64,000 nucleotides of DNA from Epiperipatus broadwayi (taxonomy: Eukaryota > Onychophora > Udeonychophora > Euonychophora > Peripatidae). The notes beneath the pieces were generated by a model. The model saw only the letters and a list, made by a program, of their open reading frames with translations, was not told the origin of the DNA and searched no databases. The position numbers were made by a program, and so were the translations under genes. The stretch spans positions 1,558,501 to 1,622,500 of the forward strand of contig JAQFVV010012419.1 of the NCBI GenBank assembly GCA_028023455.1, read 5' to 3'. Below, in pieces: positions 48,726 through 60,054 of the stretch. How positions within the stretch are numbered: the stretch's first letter is position 1; each line of letters begins with the position of its first letter.

Positions 48726-50785
48726 TGTAAAATGTAAATTATAATTGCAAGGTCATAGAAACGAATCAATATGGTTTTCATTACAGAGTTCATCAATATA
48801 AATTTATATCTTTTCTAGATTAGGTATGCAAAATGCATAAACATGTAAAACTTTCTAAAAGGGTATTTTATGGTGAATTTGGGCAATGTTTTTATGAGAG
48901 AAGATGCCTATTTATGTTATAAGGATTATCTCCATCATTCTAAAAAGATGCTATGTTGATTGTTTCTTTTGGAAAATATGACAAAAAATAGGACAGATTG
49001 GGGGGGTATAATTTACACATCACATTGATATATTTTACAAAGAAAAAAATTTTGCTAAAAAATTAAAAGCCACCATTGTAAAATATCAAATCAATTGATA
49101 GCTATGTTTTATATATGGACATATTTGTTGCTCTCAGATTGGTCATCACAAAAGTCATTTCTAGAACAGTTTTCTTTGTTCTATTTTTTTCTTTGTAAGA
49201 AGAAAGTTTTACATTGCATTTAACCTTGGATGTAAACCTTAAATTGAAAAAAGTTGAAATATATCTATAAATATTTTTTATAAAGTGCATGATAATATAT
49301 TGTTTTAGTTCTTTTACCAAGTCATGATCTATTTATAATTGGTCATATTTTGGCAAAATATGCCTCAGATGTACTTCAATCAATTCATGATTTATTTCCA
49401 ATCCAATGATTATATGTCTTTTCTAAAGTCAATTCGATTAAAGAAACTGAAAAAAATATTGATTAGTCATAACTATAACATATTTTCAAATTATTAAATG
49501 ACATTTATTAATTTCCATTTAATAAATTTGCAGAATAGAAGTTTTATATAAAATGAGTGGAAATAAATATAAATTTCCATTAACACGATTTAAACTTGTT
49601 TTAACATCACATTAGAATCAGTCCTGCTTTTTAATATCCATGTAAGATTTCTAATTAAGATACTCATAGTCTTAACTAAATAAATTATTCTGAAGACTTT
49701 TATTTATAGTAGAACGAAAAACAAACAATTTCTTTAATAATAATTATTTTTACAAGTTGAATCTAAATGTTAAAACATTGTCCCAAGTTGTTAGCGTATA
49801 TAGTAAAATAAAGCTCAATGTCCACGGTTGTTATCCAATTGTTTCATTTCCAGGATTTGAACGTCTTCTGAACATGTAAACCATTATTATAATATTCATC
49901 AGCTTTCTAATAGTCCAAAAAATAAAATGCCTGCCTTTGCCTGGAACTGAATTCAAATTCAAAACACTATCAAATCCACATTAAATCCTGGTGCTAATTC
50001 TCATGGGCTGAGCATGAACAAGTCAAAAATTATCCTTATAAAAATGAAAAGCAAAGTTGGAGTTGTTACATATTTCTGTTAAACTTCAGATTTCCTTTTA
50101 ATTGTCTCAAAAGTTTTCATAAGTAATAATTTTTCCATTCACATCACCAATTAGCAGTTTTATTAATTAACAACCTTTCATGAATAAATAATTATTCTCA
50201 CCACTTATTTATAACAGATACAAATGAACTGATAGCAACATTTTAACATTAGCAAAAGAAAATGTTTTAATTTTTTATAGTAATAGCTGAGTGCACATTT
50301 GATGTGGAATATCAAATTCAGAGCACTCCTAGGTTATTTAAATAACTAATTTAAATAATTAATCCCCCATTGATAAATATGGTGGCAATCCTAGCCAAAC
50401 TCATGAGTGCTCAGATTCTGATGTTCCACATTGAAAGCACTCTTAGTTATAAGTAAAAAATATACAAAAACTTGACTTTCAGTAATGTTAAAACATTGCT
50501 ACCACTTTATTATAAACAACAACAAAAAGGATAATGAAGAATATAACAGATTCAGACATAAATGTGTGTTGAATTTGATTTGCTATAATTTTTAAACTCA
50601 TTTATTTTATAAAAATTATATACTTCTTTTCCTCAGTATTGTTAAGATTCACTAAAATTTGTTAATTTTTATGACTTTACAAGAATCAAAAGATCAGCTA
50701 AGAAGGATTTCTTTCAGTAAAAATTAACTTTTTTACATTGATTAAGAAATCCCATTCTGCAGCTTATTTTATACTCTAATTGGCA
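48726..50785. other. A+T-rich stretch without identifiable genes
   Basis: At about 50290-50450 an imperfect inverted repeat (GATGTGGAATATCA/GATGTTCCACATT, GAGCACTCCTAG/GAGCACTC...) suggests a small foldback. Otherwise nothing is recognised. Confidence 0.5.
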
Positions 50786-50946
50786 TTGGCATAGACTTGA
50801 GTTTCATATTCTATTGCTTTCAAGTTTCCATTCTATCCTATACAATTGATGCACATGACCACATATGTGTGAAAAAGACAAATGATCTCCAATATATGTA
50901 TTACATGCTGAACCAGTACTCATCAGTTGGTCCAGATCATCATCTC

Positions 50947-50948
<2 letters not shown>

Positions 50949-51002
<54 letters not shown>
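50949..51002. repeat. (TA)n microsatellite
   Basis: Alternating TA tract inside the middle-repetitive family. Similar tracts sit at the same family position at 42.5 and 51.8 kb. Confidence 0.95.
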
Positions 51003-51008
<6 letters not shown>

Positions 51009-51064
51009 AATAATAAAATCAGTGCTTGGTATATATTAAGATAGCAAATATTCAAACTTTAATG

Positions 51065-51371
51065 CAGCAGTCTCCAACCTTTTTGCACTTAAGAGCACAT
51101 TCTATAATACCGGCCAGGTGGCGAGCACCATTTATTTTTTCAATGTAAATTTATATTTGGATATTGTTAATGATAAACCCTTTTATGCTGTAAAAGTATA
51201 GTATGACCTACAATTTGATTACAATAAATACAATAATTTATAAAAAATCTTAAAAATTAAATTTATTTGTATCAGATAAATAATTTTTTACCGTATTCGA
51301 ATAGTGGTGGGCATAGGTAAAATGGTCTGCAGGAACCATGGTGCTCATGAGCATAGGGTTGAGGAGACCTG
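51065..51371. mobile_element. hAT MITE with 8-bp target duplication
   Basis: A 307-bp non-coding element with inverted ends. CAGCAGTCTCCAACCTTTTT is on the left and the complement of CAGGTCTCCTCAACC on the right; this is the CAG...CTCAACC type seen in hAT elements. It is flanked by a perfect 8-bp duplication, CTTTAATG (51057-51064 and 51372-51379). The surrounding family at 53.2 kb has the uninterrupted sequence AACTTTAATGGATAGG, an empty site that confirms the insertion. Confidence 0.95.
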
Positions 51372-51785
51372 CTTTAATGGATAGGCTTCAATCTTCTCCA
51401 CTCTCCAACTCTTCTGCCATTCATATCATTGAAAATCTGATGATAGCATGTTCAAATTTCTTGTTTTGCCAACTTTGTTGTAATACTTATGTTGACTGTA
51501 AGACAATCTGACCCCTCATATTCAGAATCTTAGGACCATTTTAATTACCCAGAAGATGGATGGGCAGCATACAGGCTGATAGAGTAAAATTTAAATATAA
51601 AGTATAATTCATATACTTTAGATGTAATTAGAAGAATTTGAACCCAGGCTTTCAAGCTTTCTTCAGTCATCCATTCTATCCTACACAACCAATATACATG
51701 GCCACATGTAAAAAGATAAATAATCCCCAATCTATGCATATAGTGCTGAAACAGCACTTGTCAGTTGGTCCAGATCATCATCTCC

Positions 51786-51819
<34 letters not shown>

Positions 51820-51852
51820 ATAAAATGTCCATTAATTAAAAACAAAATTGTA

Positions 51853-52095
51853 ATTATAATTGAAATAATAAATTTAATGGTTTACAAACTATTACAAACA
51901 ATCCTTAAATCCACAGAAGTACTTTCGGTTAATTTCTTAAACCTGCCTCAACTGCCATTAAATTCAAAAAACAAAAGCGAAAGCAAAAAAATGGCAGTTG
52001 AGTCAGGTTTAAGAAATTAACCGAAAGTACTTCTGTGGATTTAAGGATTGTTTGTAATAGTTTGTAAAGTGTTAAATTTATTATTTCAATTATAA
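51853..52095. mobile_element. Foldback element with ~105-bp arms
   Basis: 51853-51958 is nearly perfectly complementary to 51991-52095 (arms contain GAAGTACTTTCGGTTAATTT). The loop of about 32 bases is A-rich. No coding sequence is present. It could be a foldback MITE or two joined retroelement tips. TA-rich sequence on both sides hides any target duplication. Confidence 0.9.
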
Positions 52096-53138
52096 TATAT
52101 ATATATACACCTGGATCTCGTTTTATGTGGATTACTTTAATGTGATGCGATTCATGTTTTTTCTTAATATTTTTTATATTTAACTATATTTATTAGATAT
52201 CAAAAAAATTAAATTATTAATAACTTATTTTAATTTGAAATACTTTTTTTTTTTCAAAAATATAACATTATATTAGCAGCTAACGTGAATATGGCCTGAA
52301 GCTATATTTAGAATAAATAACCTACTTATACTAATGAGTAAATAATAGTAATAGATTTATACTTACATATAAAAATATTGCAATAAATATTCAAAAATTT
52401 TAAACTTTTAAAATGTATTTTGTTAGGTATAACAGAAACAAATAATGTAGATTTTTAAAATAAATAACGAAGATTTTATTGATTTTATAAACTGAAAATA
52501 ATATTTTTAATGATAATGTATAATCATCTTGTTTTGATTGCGATCCTCATTTTTTTAATATAGAAACAAAATGTGAACATTTAAAATTTATTTCAGTAGT
52601 AAAAGCAGTTGTGAACAGAAAACCATTAACACAGGATAAGACTGAAATTGGCACTAGTTGTGTAAATGGGATGGAGCAAAATATGGTAAAAATTAGAGTG
52701 GGGAATGGAAAATAAAGTGGCTAACAAGTTTCTCTGGGCATAATTGCTGAGAGATTCTTGACTTCATTCAAGAAGAAGCTACATCACATCACATTGACAA
52801 ATCTGATTTCTTACCAGTTTACAACTGAACCAGGCACATTCGAAAATAGTGATAATGATTAAAATACGAATGAAAAAAATGTAAAAAAAAGTAAAAAAAG
52901 TTTGTCTTGTTTTAATTTTTTTGAAATATTTGAAATTTTTTATTAGTCATACTTTGTTTTGTTATTTTTTTAATGTGAATTTTAAAGTAATTTTTCTTTG
53001 TTTCTTTGCTTTTATGCGAATTCTGAAAATTACAGAACCTATCCCCCATTTTTCAAGGTAAGTTAAGTCTATTTTTATGCAATTTTTTTTAATGCACATG
53101 TTCTGTGGAACCTATCTACCACATAAAATGAGACCCAG
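52096..53138. other. A+T-rich stretch without identifiable genes
   Basis: Nothing recognised apart from poly-T runs. Confidence 0.5.
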
Positions 53139-53575
53139 GTGTATATATATAATCAAAGCTCAGTTTATATTAAGATAGCAAATCTTCAAACTTTAATGGA
53201 TAGGTGTCAATCTTCTCCACCCTCCAACTCTTCAGTCATTCATATCACTGAAAAACTGATAATTGCATGTTTAAATCCTTTGTTTTGCCAACTTAACTTC
53301 TTAAGTATATATACTATACTTGTATTTATATATTACAAATTACCATTCCTATTCCTGTGCATTTAAAATGGGTTTAGGGTCCTGCTTCCAGGGTCTATTG
53401 CCTTACAGTCAACATGGATATGACAACAAAGTTGGCAAAATAAGGAATTTTAACATGCCATCATCAGATTTTCAATGATATGCATGACTGAAAAGTTGGA
53501 GAATGGAAAAGATTGAAGCCTGTCCACTAAAGTTTGAAGATAAGCTTATTAATATAAATTGAGCTACTATTAACT
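53139..53575. repeat. Middle-repetitive family, inverted pair
   Basis: 53150-53300 (AAGATAGCAAATCTTCAAAC, CTCCACCCTCCAACTCTTCA) runs plus. 53395-53570 is the same module on the minus strand (GCCATCATCAGATTTTCAAT, GAAGCCTGTCCACTAAAG). The left part is the empty-site reference for the MITE at 51065. Confidence 0.75.
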
Positions 53576-53641
53576 AAATAGGTAAAAGGTGGCTTCTGGA
53601 AGGTTGCATTAGATCTTTAGATCTAGGTGCAGTGCTCTCAG

Positions 53642-53700
53642 ATCCAAAGTATGTCACTGATAAAAGCCACAAGCTAGAAGCTAGTCTGGCAATGTTGGGT
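53642..53700 (+). ncRNA. Type I hammerhead ribozyme, covarying helix I
   Basis: The core is CTGATAA (G8 changed to A) and GAAG instead of GAAA. Helix II is AGC/GCT with loop CACAA. Helix III is GCTAGT and the predicted cleavage base is C53686. Helix I reads ATGTCA/TGGCAA: two base pairs differ from the other copies on both strands and still pair. Probably not active. Confidence 0.7.
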
Positions 53701-54083
53701 GACTAGGCAATAGATAGAGATTTGATGCACAATATTTCTGCATCCATTGATTAATAAGGCTTGCCTTAGAAAGCACTACTGTATAGAGAGTTTCCTACTG
53801 TTAACAACATTGTGTGAAAACATATGGTGATCATGTGATGTTTAGTTAGTTTTATACTTTTTCTGCCTATATGATAATAATAACTATTGTTTTTGATAAA
53901 CGAAGAACACTAAAATGTATAAATACTGAACTGGATTCAGATCTATATGACTATGCAAGCAAATGAGATTGGGTTAAAGAATTAGGGTGTTTTCATCTTG
54001 AGTTCCTAATTTTATAATTCAATTAAATAAGTAAAATGTTGCTGCTGGAGGATTACATTAGACTCTAGGTGCCATGTTCTCAG

Positions 54084-54142
54084 ATACAATGCTCATCAGT
54101 GATGATAGCTACAAGCTAAAAATAAATCTGGGGATGTTGGAT
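54084..54142 (+). ncRNA. Type I hammerhead ribozyme, degenerate
   Basis: The core is GTGATGA (C3 changed) and AAAA (G12 changed). Helix II is AGC/GCT with loop TACAA. Helix I keeps TGGGGA against TCATCA with one mismatch, and ATACAA against TTGGAT with one. It has the same 59-nt length as the other copies. It is decayed. Confidence 0.6.
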
Positions 54143-54245
54143 GAGTAGACACTAGATGGGAATGTTATGCACAAGCTTTTCTGCATTCATTGATATTAAT
54201 GCTTGTACTGGGTAGCACTATTGCATGAAGAGATTGTTACTGTTA

Positions 54246-54482
54246 ATTATATGTAGTAGGAATGACTTAAAACAGCAAAATACCTATATTTGATAATAAT
54301 GTAATACTAATTTATATACAAAAATCATAAAATAAATAAAGAACTGTTGCTTATGTATCTGAAACCATTATAAATCATAAAATAAATTACATACAAAATA
54401 TTGAAATTAACAAATAGTCATATTTGCTAAACTCAAATGTAATCATGAACTTACATAAACTCATACAAATAATAATTTTGAG

Positions 54483-54539
<57 letters not shown>

Positions 54540-54560
54540 AATATATTCTTAAACTTGGAG
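54246..54560. other. A+T-rich spacer with (TA)n tract
   Basis: Nothing recognised except the TA tract at 54487-54536, just upstream of the RTE copy. Confidence 0.7.
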
Positions 54561-54764
54561 GTAAAAAGCCAATAAACTCACGATGCTAGCTAATGTGTGT
54601 GGTGAGCAGCCCATCTATGTTCATATACTATATGAATAATGTCAGACAAAAATAAATCATGACCCTTATTTCCAGGAGTCTGTAAAGTTACCAACCACAG
54701 CAGCAGTCGGTGGCTAAAGGCAGAGAGTGCTAAGAATCCCCTGATTGTAGAATCAGGCTGCCAT

Positions 54765-55971
54765 TTGATGTTGAATTTTTATTTAGGTACTTACAACTGC
54801 AGACCACTTTCAAGTGAAGAAAGATTGCAAGAGTTAGAAGAACTGTCTTTTATTAAATGGGACATTATTGGACTTTGTGAAGTTAAAAAAAAAGGTGAAG
54901 AAACAATTGATTTAAAAAGTGGACATATACTCTACTATAAAGGCCCAAATATTGGAAATACAAGTGGAGTAGGATTCATTATAAATAAAAAATGGAAGAA
55001 TAACATTGTGGAGATTGATGGTGTATCAGACAGAGTGGCAAGATTAGTTTTACAACTTAATAGCAGATACCAAATGCAGATAATTCAGGTTTATGCTCGA
55101 ACAAGTTCTCGTAGTGATGAAGTTATAGAAGATTTTTATATGGATATACAAAAGGCTTTTGATCAGAGTAAACAACATTTTTTAAATCGTTATGGGAGAC
55201 TTTAATGCTAGAATTGGTAAACAAATAAAAGATGAAAATGCTGTAGGTAATTTTGGTTATGGTAATAGAAATGAGAGAGGACATAGACTTGTGGAGTTTG
55301 CAGAAAAAAAACAACTTTATATTATGAATTCTTTTTTTGAGAAAAATGTTGAAAGGAAATGGACATGCAAGCATCCAAATGGAGGTACAGCCAAATTGGA
55401 TTATATTTTGACTAACAGAAAATACATATTTCAAGATTGTAATGTTCTTAATAAATTTAACGCAGGAAGTGATCATCGATTAGTAAGATGTCAGATACAT
55501 GTTAATGCAAAACTAGAGAGACAAAAATTATTAAGAAAAACAATATTTACAGTTGATATTCCTAATCTTCAGAAACATTCTAATGAATTTAAATTAGAAC
55601 TTACAAATTGGTTTCAAGTATTAGTAGATTTTGAACATGATTCAGATTTGAATGACATTAATAGGAAAATAACCGATACACTTTTAAAAACTGCAACAAA
55701 GATAGCTAGTAGAAAAAAACAGCAATTGACCAATAAAATTTCTACAGAGACTAGAGAATTTATGAAGAAAATAAGGAATATGATGATATACAACAATGAT
55801 GCATTAAAAAAGATTGAATATCTCGAATTTTGTAAAATGGTGTGGAAAAAAGTTGAAAATGATATAAGAAAGTATAATTGTGAACTAGCAAGGAAAGCTG
55901 TAGAAGAGAATAAAAGTCCAAAGAGTGTAAACAACATTTTGGTATTGGTAGGAAATTTATATCTGCAATAA
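54765..55971 (+). pseudogene. RTE endonuclease domain (EEP family), frameshifted
   Basis: The frame at 54765-55205 gives the N-terminal half of an exonuclease-endonuclease-phosphatase fold: LGTYNCRPLS near the start, then DIIGLCEVKKKG with the catalytic Glu. A frameshift near 55195 moves to the frame 55192-55971, which carries GDFNARIG (Asp and Asn of the active site), LDYIL and the terminal GSDHRLVR with the catalytic His. This nuclease nicks the target to prime reverse transcription. The residues after about 110 of the second frame form the linker to RT. The active-site residues seen are intact, but the frameshift prevents one protein. Such copies are often misnamed craniofacial development protein 2-like. 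Confidence 0.88.
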
Positions 55972-57540
55972 GAAAAAAAGATGGCATTATTATTAAAAAG
56001 AGAGATGACATCATGAAATGTGTACAAGACTTCTGTCAAGAATTAAGTGCTTCCTATACCTATTATATCTTCCGAATTGCCCAGAATTTTGAATGAGGAA
56101 GTGAGACATGCAATTAAATTTATGAAGAAAGGGACGGTTCCAGGTAATGATGGATTTATAATTGATACATTAAAAGAAGCAGGTGAAGAAATAAAAAAAA
56201 ATTAGCAAAGTTATATACCAAATGTCTAAATGATAAAGATGTACCAGATGATTAGAAGAATACAGTATTAATATTAATATTTAAAAAAGGTGATAAAGAA
56301 GATATTAGAAATTACAGACCTATCAGTCTTTTATCAGTTTTATACAAAATTTTTACTAAGATAATTACAACTCATCTACAGAAAACACTGGATTTCCACC
56401 AACCAAGAGAACAAGCTGGATTTAAAAGTGGTTTTAGTACAGTAGATCATATCCAGGTATTGAGAGAAATTATAGAAAGGACAAATGAATATGAGTTGCC
56501 ATTATGCTTAGGATTTGTAGACTATGAAAAGGCATTTGATTCTATAAACATGAAGAATGATTAAAGCATTGGATCATCAAGGTGTAGATCCAGGATATTG
56601 TCATATTTTAAAGAATATTTATAAAAATGCAACAGCAACAATTAGATTACATAATGATAGTAGGAAAATTAACATTGAAAAGTGTGTATGACAGGGTGAC
56701 TCCATATCTCCAAAACCTTCAAGAAGTATTTTGTGAATTAAAATGGGAAGCTAAAGGTGTGAAAGTAAATGGAGATTATTTAAGTCATTTAGATTTTGCA
56801 GATGATGTAGTTGTTTTTACAAATAATGCTTTAGAGCTACAGGAAATGTTGCAGGAGTTATCAGATGAAAGTAGGACTAAAGATAAATGTTAAAAAGACT
56901 AAAGTAATGTTTAATAATTTTTCTCAAAATATAAAAATAAAGATTGATTATGATGAGTTAGAAGAAGTTAACAGTTACAAATACCTTGGTCAGATTATTA
57001 ATACAGATGGAAATATAATTGATGAAATTAATCATAGAATTAAACTTGGTTGGAGTGCTTTTGGTAGAAATAACTTGATATTAAAAGAAAATATGCCTAT
57101 GTGTTTGAAAAGGAAGGTTTTTAATAAATGTGTTTTGCCAGTTCTTACTTATGGATCTGAGACATGGACATTTAATAAAAGAGCAATACAGAGACTTCAG
57201 ACCACTCAAAGAAATATGGAGAGTTGCATGTTGGGAGTAACAAGAAGGGATTGAAAATTCAATGTATGGGTAAGAGAACAAACAGGTGTTACTGACCTCA
57301 TTGAAAAAATTAAAAGACTGAAGTGGAGTTGGACTGGACATAATGTTAGAAGAGATGATAATAGATGGACAATTGAACTTTTTTAAACTGGATTCCAAGA
57401 GTTTGTAAAAGACCCAGAAAGAGACCACATGTGACATGGATGGATGAAATGAGAAAGTGTGCAGGGGTGATGTGGAGAAGAGAAACTAAAGATACGAAAA
57501 GATGGATTAAACTTGGAGAAACCTTCATCCTGCAGTGGAT
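55972..57540 (+). pseudogene. RTE reverse transcriptase and C-terminal region, multiply broken
   Basis: In order: GDKEDIRNYRPISLLSVLYK (about 56290-56345), EQAGFKSGFSTVDHIQVL, GFVDYEKAFDSI with the first catalytic Asp (about 56513-56545), a QGDSISPK motif damaged by a stop near 56690, SHLDFADDVVVFTNNA with the FADD catalytic pair (56790-56830), then MKVGLKINVKKTKVMF in the frame 56865-57254, with YLGQIINTDGN, GWSAFGRNNLIL and YGSETWTFNK. A last segment after 57254 includes VREQTGVTDLI. Frameshifts or stops occur near 56190, 56565, 56690, 56870, 57255 and 57385. Substrate would be the element's own RNA. Inactive as it stands. Confidence 0.88.
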
Positions 57541-57570
57541 TGACAATGGTTAATGATGATGATGATGATG

Positions 57571-58264
57571 ATTCCAATATAAAAAAATCCTACTCATATA
57601 ATATTTTTTCATGATTTTGTTTATATTTTAAGCCTATATTGTAACGATTATGCAAAAATTTAATAATAGGCTTTATAAATGTGCTCTTTCTTTATTTCAG
57701 TTAGTCTTTTAGGATATCAATGACTATAAAAAAATACTGTAGGCAATGATATGGTAGCTCTTATGAACAGAGACCCTCTTCTTTTTGTTTGATTTTCTTC
57801 TTGTTAGCAGTAAAGTTGTATCCTATACTCAATCAATATTCACATCTGATAAAACCACATATTTTCAGATATTCAACTGCTGTAACCAATACTATTCTGG
57901 TAGTAAATATTATCATGATTGTTGAATTAGACATCGTATTAAAAATACTTTTTAAACAGCCAGAGATTAATCAAAAGTGTAAATCTATTCTATGATTAAA
58001 ATTTGTATGGAAAATATTTTGACAAGTGATTTTCATTTTCTATTAGAGATCAAATTATAACAGCTTCTGCATCAGACATCCTTTGGGATGGTTATAGTCC
58101 ACCTTGTCATCTTTTAGCATTTTCTTCTCTCTTTTTAAAATCAGTCTGCACTGTTGTATTCTCTGGTTCATGATTAAAAACTACTGTTGTTTTCAAACCT
58201 ATTTACACTTTTGCTTTATTCCATGTCTTTGATGTATTGGTTTTTTCATTAGCATATTTATCAT
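57571..58264. other. Stretch without identifiable genes
   Basis: Nothing recognised. The frame 57789-57995 has no domain. Confidence 0.5.
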
Positions 58265-58985
58265 ACTGAATAAAGCTAATGCATATGCACTTTGTGGATT
58301 TTAATTATAAATGAATACTCTCACATTCCAAACATGAGATAAAGCCTTTGTGAAAAAATAGAAAGAATCTATTTAGCCTTTCAACACAAACATTTAAGTA
58401 TGGGCAAATCTTAAGTATTTGGAAATGAGAGTGTAAAGATATTAAACAATCACTTTAAATTACGTTTACTATGCCAAATGAATGATGTTTGTGAAATTTA
58501 CTAGAATTTATGATATGTCATTCTTACTTGAGATTAAACATATGTAAATAAGGTATTTATTTTATATAGTGTGATGTTTTTAAACTGTAATAATAATCAG
58601 CATTAAGCTAATGCACTTTGTAGATTTTTGGGTTGAAATGACAGATGGATTCATTCTATTTTTTCACAAAGACTTTATCTTGTGTTTGGAAAGTGAGAGT
58701 ATTCATTTATAGTTAAAATCCACAAAGCACATGTGCATTGGCTTAATAGTGATTATTATTACAGTTTAAAAACACCATGTTATATAAAATAAATTATCTT
58801 GTTTACATACGTTTAATTTCAACTAAGAATGGCTAATTGTAAATTCTAGTAAATTTTGCAAGCATCATTTATTCAGGCATAGTAAAGGTAATTTAAAGTG
58901 ATTGTTTAATATCTTCACACTCTCATTTCCAAATACTTAATATTTGCCCTTACTTAAACATTTGGGTTGAAAGGATTATGTGCCC
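58265..58985. repeat. 336-bp family, inverted pair
   Basis: From 58265 to about 58638 the unit runs on the minus strand for just over one period: AGCTAATGCATATGCACTTT at about 58275 and AGCTAATGCACTTTGTAG at about 58609. From about 58640 it runs on the plus strand (CACAAAGACTTTATCTTGTG, CAAGCATCATTTATTCAGGC). The unit contains a segment able to form a branched fold (see finding). No coding capacity. Confidence 0.85.
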
Positions 58986-59149
58986 ATTCACTTTCACATC
59001 AATCCATTGTTTGTGATGTGACCAAAATAATGTGTACACGAATCTTCAATGAAAAACAAAATGTGTACATAGATCTTTTTTCAGCAAAAGTCAACAATTA
59101 CAAAGTTGTTGTGAGGTTGATATGAATGTCAACAGTCACAATAGTGAAT

Positions 59150-59990
59150 AAATATACACTAAACAAATAATAAATGAATTTAAAAATGCATTATAAAATT
59201 CAATATAGTTTAAATATACACTAAAGGAACAATCAATGATTTTGATTTGTATAAAAATACATTAAGTATGTTACCAACAAAATGAAGATCTGCAGTAAAA
59301 ATTTTCACTCCAAAAATGAAACCACTTGAGTGCAAAAAATGCTGGGATTTTCATAAAACTGCTAATAAACATCTTCTTTTTTTAAATAAAGAAATTAAAG
59401 CAAAAACTATGAAAAAAGACATATTAATTACACATACACCAAATGAACAGTAAATGATTTTGTACTTTTAAGTAATTTTGAACAAGTTTTAAAAATACAT
59501 TATAAAATTCAATATAGTTTAAATATACACCAAAAGAACAATCAATGATTTTGATTTGTAAGTAATTTGTATAAAAATACATTAAGTATATTACCAACAA
59601 AATGGAGATCTACAGTAAAAATTTTCACTTCAAAATGAAACAACTTGATTGCAAAGCATGCTGGGATTTTCATAAAACTGCTAATAAATGTCTATTTTTT
59701 TTGTTATAAAGAAATTAAAGCAAAAACTGGTAATAAATGTATTTTTTTATAAAGAAATTAAAACAAAAACTACAAAAAAAGACATATTAATTAATTCACA
59801 TACACCAAATGAACTGTTAATGATTTAGACTTTTAAATGGTTTTTTTTATAAAGAAAGTAAAGCAAAAACTCCTAAAAAAAAGATATATTATTACACATA
59901 CACCAAATGAACAGTAAATGATTTTGAGTTTTAAGTAATTTTAAACAAGTTATAAAAATTAAAAAAAAAATTTTAAGAATGAAATCATTT
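59150..59990. repeat. Tandem array of a ~310-bp unit with partial copies
   Basis: CATTATAAAATTCAATATAG occurs near 59189 and 59499, and GCTGGGATTTTCATAAAACT near 59340 and 59660, giving a period of about 310-320 bp. The sub-block AAGAAATTAAAGCAAAAACT...CACATACACCAAATGAAC is repeated at about 59390, 59708, 59753 and 59849, so the right half is built of shorter rearranged pieces. Confidence 0.88.
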
Positions 59991-60054
59991 AACATTGATT
60001 GGGGGTGTGAAAAGGTCCTATATCTTCTATGTTGCATGTTTAGTACTCAAGTAC

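Larger units (their letters stand above)
50786..51830 (+). repeat. Middle-repetitive family, long copy
   Basis: The module CATTCTATCCTA...CAACTGGTCCAGATCATCATCTC (50830-50948 in form, repeated at about 51670-51785) leads through TA or CA microsatellites to a second module (AAGATAGCAAATATTCAAAC...CCAACTTTGTTG). A segment with TTGAACCCAGGCTTTCAAGC follows. On the complementary strand TAGTTGAAGGG and ATTCAAATCC (best seen at 61.5 and 61.98 kb) resemble pol III boxes A and B, so it may be SINE-like. It is interrupted by a hAT MITE. Confidence 0.75.
53580..54245 (+). mobile_element. Retrozyme-like units, direct tandem
   Basis: Two copies of the family lie head to tail. From cleavage site to cleavage site (53687 to 54128) one monomer is 442 nt. 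Both copies carry the 59-nt hammerhead segment followed by the family sequence (GCACAATATTTCTGCATCC in the first, GCACAAGCTTTTCTGCATTC in the second). The copies are old, differing at many places. Direct tandem copies are the form expected if a circular or rolling-circle RNA was reverse-transcribed. Confidence 0.8.
54561..57570 (+). mobile_element. RTE-like LINE, longest copy
   Basis: The element includes an untranslated leader of about 200 bp (start uncertain), an endonuclease-RT protein in broken frames from 54765, and a 3' tail of GAT repeats ending at about 57570. A single protein with an N-terminal apurinic-type endonuclease and RT, plus a short microsatellite-like tail, is the RTE layout. 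Two other copies in the window (3.5 and 47.3 kb) are 5'-truncated to different extents, as target-primed reverse transcription produces. I found no target duplication, partly because the left edge is unclear. Confidence 0.88.

Noticed and set aside
54765-55971. Host gene similar to craniofacial development protein 2
   Set aside because: Proteins with that database name and this endonuclease-RT layout are RTE-type retrotransposon products; the GAT tail and other copies in the window confirm a mobile element.
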